From: Firmicutes bacterium UBA5227
GTDB lineage: Bacteria; Bacillota; Clostridia; Tissierellales; Sedimentibacteraceae
Assembly: GCA_002409285.1 (NCBI GenBank)
Contig: DHUT01000025.1
Coordinates: forward strand, 1-14,247
DNA: 14,247 nucleotides
Direction: 5' to 3'
The notes below the pieces were generated by a model. The model ran no database searches, was not told the origin of the DNA, and saw nothing but the letters and a program-made list of their open reading frames with translations. Of the stretch, positions 13,345 through 14,247 are shown in pieces. The position numbers and the translations under genes were made by a program. How positions within the stretch are numbered: the stretch's first letter is position 1; each line of letters opens with the position of its first letter.

Positions 13345-13350
13345 TATAAT
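13345..13350 (+). promoter_or_regulatory. Probable -10 box of the degV-family gene
   Basis: A perfect TATAAT lies 20 bases before the degV start codon. No good -35 box is found at the right distance, because the palindrome occupies that position. Confidence 0.4.
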
Positions 13351-13370
13351 TTCAGAAGGGACAAGGTCAT

Positions 13371-14234
13371 ATGAAGACTATTATTATAACTGATTCATGC
13401 TGTGATTTATCCTATGACTATATTACTGAAAATAATTTGGAAGTAATACCATTTCCGTTTTCTATCGATGGAACAGATTATGTAGATGATTTTGGCAGCT
13501 CTTTGAGTTACAGAGATTTCTACGATCAACTTAGAAAAGGAGCAATACCTTCAACATCACAAATTTCCGCGTTTGTGTTTGAGCAGTTATTCAGGAAACA
13601 CGTTGCGGAAGGGAATGCTGTTGTATACATAGGCTTTTCTTCAGCATTGAGCCAGACATTTAATAATTCGGTACTTGCAAGGAATATTGTTTTGGAAGAA
13701 TCACCTGATGCTGATATAACGGTTATTGATTCCAGGAGTGCTTCTGTTGGGCTTGGAGCAATAGTATTTTATGCAAATGAGCTATTGAAACAGGGGAAAT
13801 CTAAAGATGAAATAATTGAATGGATAGAAAGTAACAAGTTAAAATTCAATCACTGGTTTATTATAGATAGTCTGGAACATTTAAAAAGAGGCGGAAGGAT
13901 TTCAGCAGCAAGTGCAGCAGTTGGTACAATGTTAGATATTAAACCTCTGTTGAACGTTGACGATGAGGGGAAATTGAATGTTATCAAGAAAATAAGGGGA
14001 AGAAAAAAAGCAATAAGAGAATTACTTGATGAACTGAAAAATATTAAGGATCCTGAAAAACAAACTATTTTTATTAATCACGGTGACTGTATCAAGGATG
14101 CGGAACAACTGAGAGATTTAGTCTTGAGGGAAGTAAATGTGAAAGATGTTGTGATTAACTATATAGGACCAATAATAGGTTCACACACGGGTCCTGGAAT
14201 GCTTTGCCTGGTATTTATGGGGGATAAACGGTAA
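13371..14234 (+). CDS. DegV family (FakB-like) fatty-acid-binding protein
   Basis: The 287-residue protein shows the two-domain DegV pattern: TDSCCDLS at the N-terminus (7-14), PSTSQIS (60-66), the first-domain end VIDSRSASVGLG (118-129), LEHLKRGGRISAA (168-180) and GPIIGSHTGPG (266-276). Relatives bind a fatty acid in a buried pocket, and some act as FakB, presenting it to the FakA kinase for phospholipid synthesis. No fakA is visible here, so that role is inferred from family only. Firmicutes often carry several DegV paralogues with different lipid preferences. Ribosome binding is by AAGG a few bases upstream. The remaining 13 bases of the window hold nothing recognisable. Confidence 0.93.
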   Translation: MKTIIITDSCCDLSYDYITENNLEVIPFPFSIDGTDYVDDFGSSLSYRDFYDQLRKGAIPSTSQISAFVFEQLFRKHVAEGNAVVYIGFSSALSQTFNNSVLARNIVLEESPDADITVIDSRSASVGLGAIVFYANELLKQGKSKDEIIEWIESNKLKFNHWFIIDSLEHLKRGGRISAASAAVGTMLDIKPLLNVDDEGKLNVIKKIRGRKKAIRELLDELKNIKDPEKQTIFINHGDCIKDAEQLRDLVLREVNVKDVVINYIGPIIGSHTGPGMLCLVFMGDKR

Positions 14235-14247
14235 ACTTTAATTTAAA

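Noticed and set aside
1..14247. CRISPR arrays, tRNA or rRNA genes, transposases, integrases, toxin-antitoxin or phage genes
   Set aside because: I looked for regularly spaced repeats, cloverleaf-like segments and typical protein motifs on both strands and found none; the only long repeat is the ArsC-family 5' end pair.

Overview
The window looks like chromosomal DNA from a low-GC anaerobic firmicute, most likely a Clostridia member. Supporting signs are AT-rich gaps, strong GGAGG ribosome binding sites, textbook sigma-A promoters, many iron-sulfur redox proteins, a DUF1836 protein, a DegV/FakB lipid-binding protein and a GGDEF/HD-GYP protein. I cannot name the genus from sequence alone. There are no rRNA, tRNA, CRISPR, transposase or integrase genes.

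Positions 1-456 are a scrap zone. It holds an unrecognised protein fragment, then the first 28 codons of an ArsC/Spx-family gene that also exists intact at 5416, then the first ~19 codons of a nitroreductase. An intact ferredoxin-nitroreductase fusion (500-1321) follows and ends at a hairpin terminator.

Positions 1442-4740 hold a two-gene redox operon on the minus strand. The first gene encodes a GltD-like FAD/NAD(P)H oxidoreductase with several Fe-S cysteine clusters. The second, overlapping it by 8 bases, encodes a geranylgeranyl-reductase-like flavoprotein. Transcription starts from a perfect TTGACA-17-TATAAT promoter with a 26-base palindrome over the predicted start site. The divergent tetR gene (4750-5382) is the obvious candidate to bind it. 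The intact ArsC-family gene and a NAD(P)HX dehydratase gene (nnrD) follow tetR in the same direction.

From 6771 on the genes look like ordinary housekeeping and membrane functions: TVP38/VTT membrane protein (-), DUF1836 protein (-), hemolysin III/PAQR membrane protein (+), 3-methyladenine glycosylase tag (-), secreted SH3-NlpC/P60 peptidase (+), universal stress protein (+), PAS-PAS-GGDEF-HD-GYP c-di-GMP enzyme (+) and DegV-family protein (+). Most have recognisable promoters, and several are separated by strong terminators.

The best lead is that the stretch from the scrap zone to tetR is bracketed by 111-base direct repeats (202-312 and 5389-5499, 4 mismatches) made of the 5' end of the ArsC-family gene. 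This suggests that the ~5.2 kb carrying the nitroreductase fusion and the TetR-controlled redox pair was inserted there, and could be lost by recombination. No wholly new system is demonstrated; the redox pair with its operator is the most plausible under-described unit.
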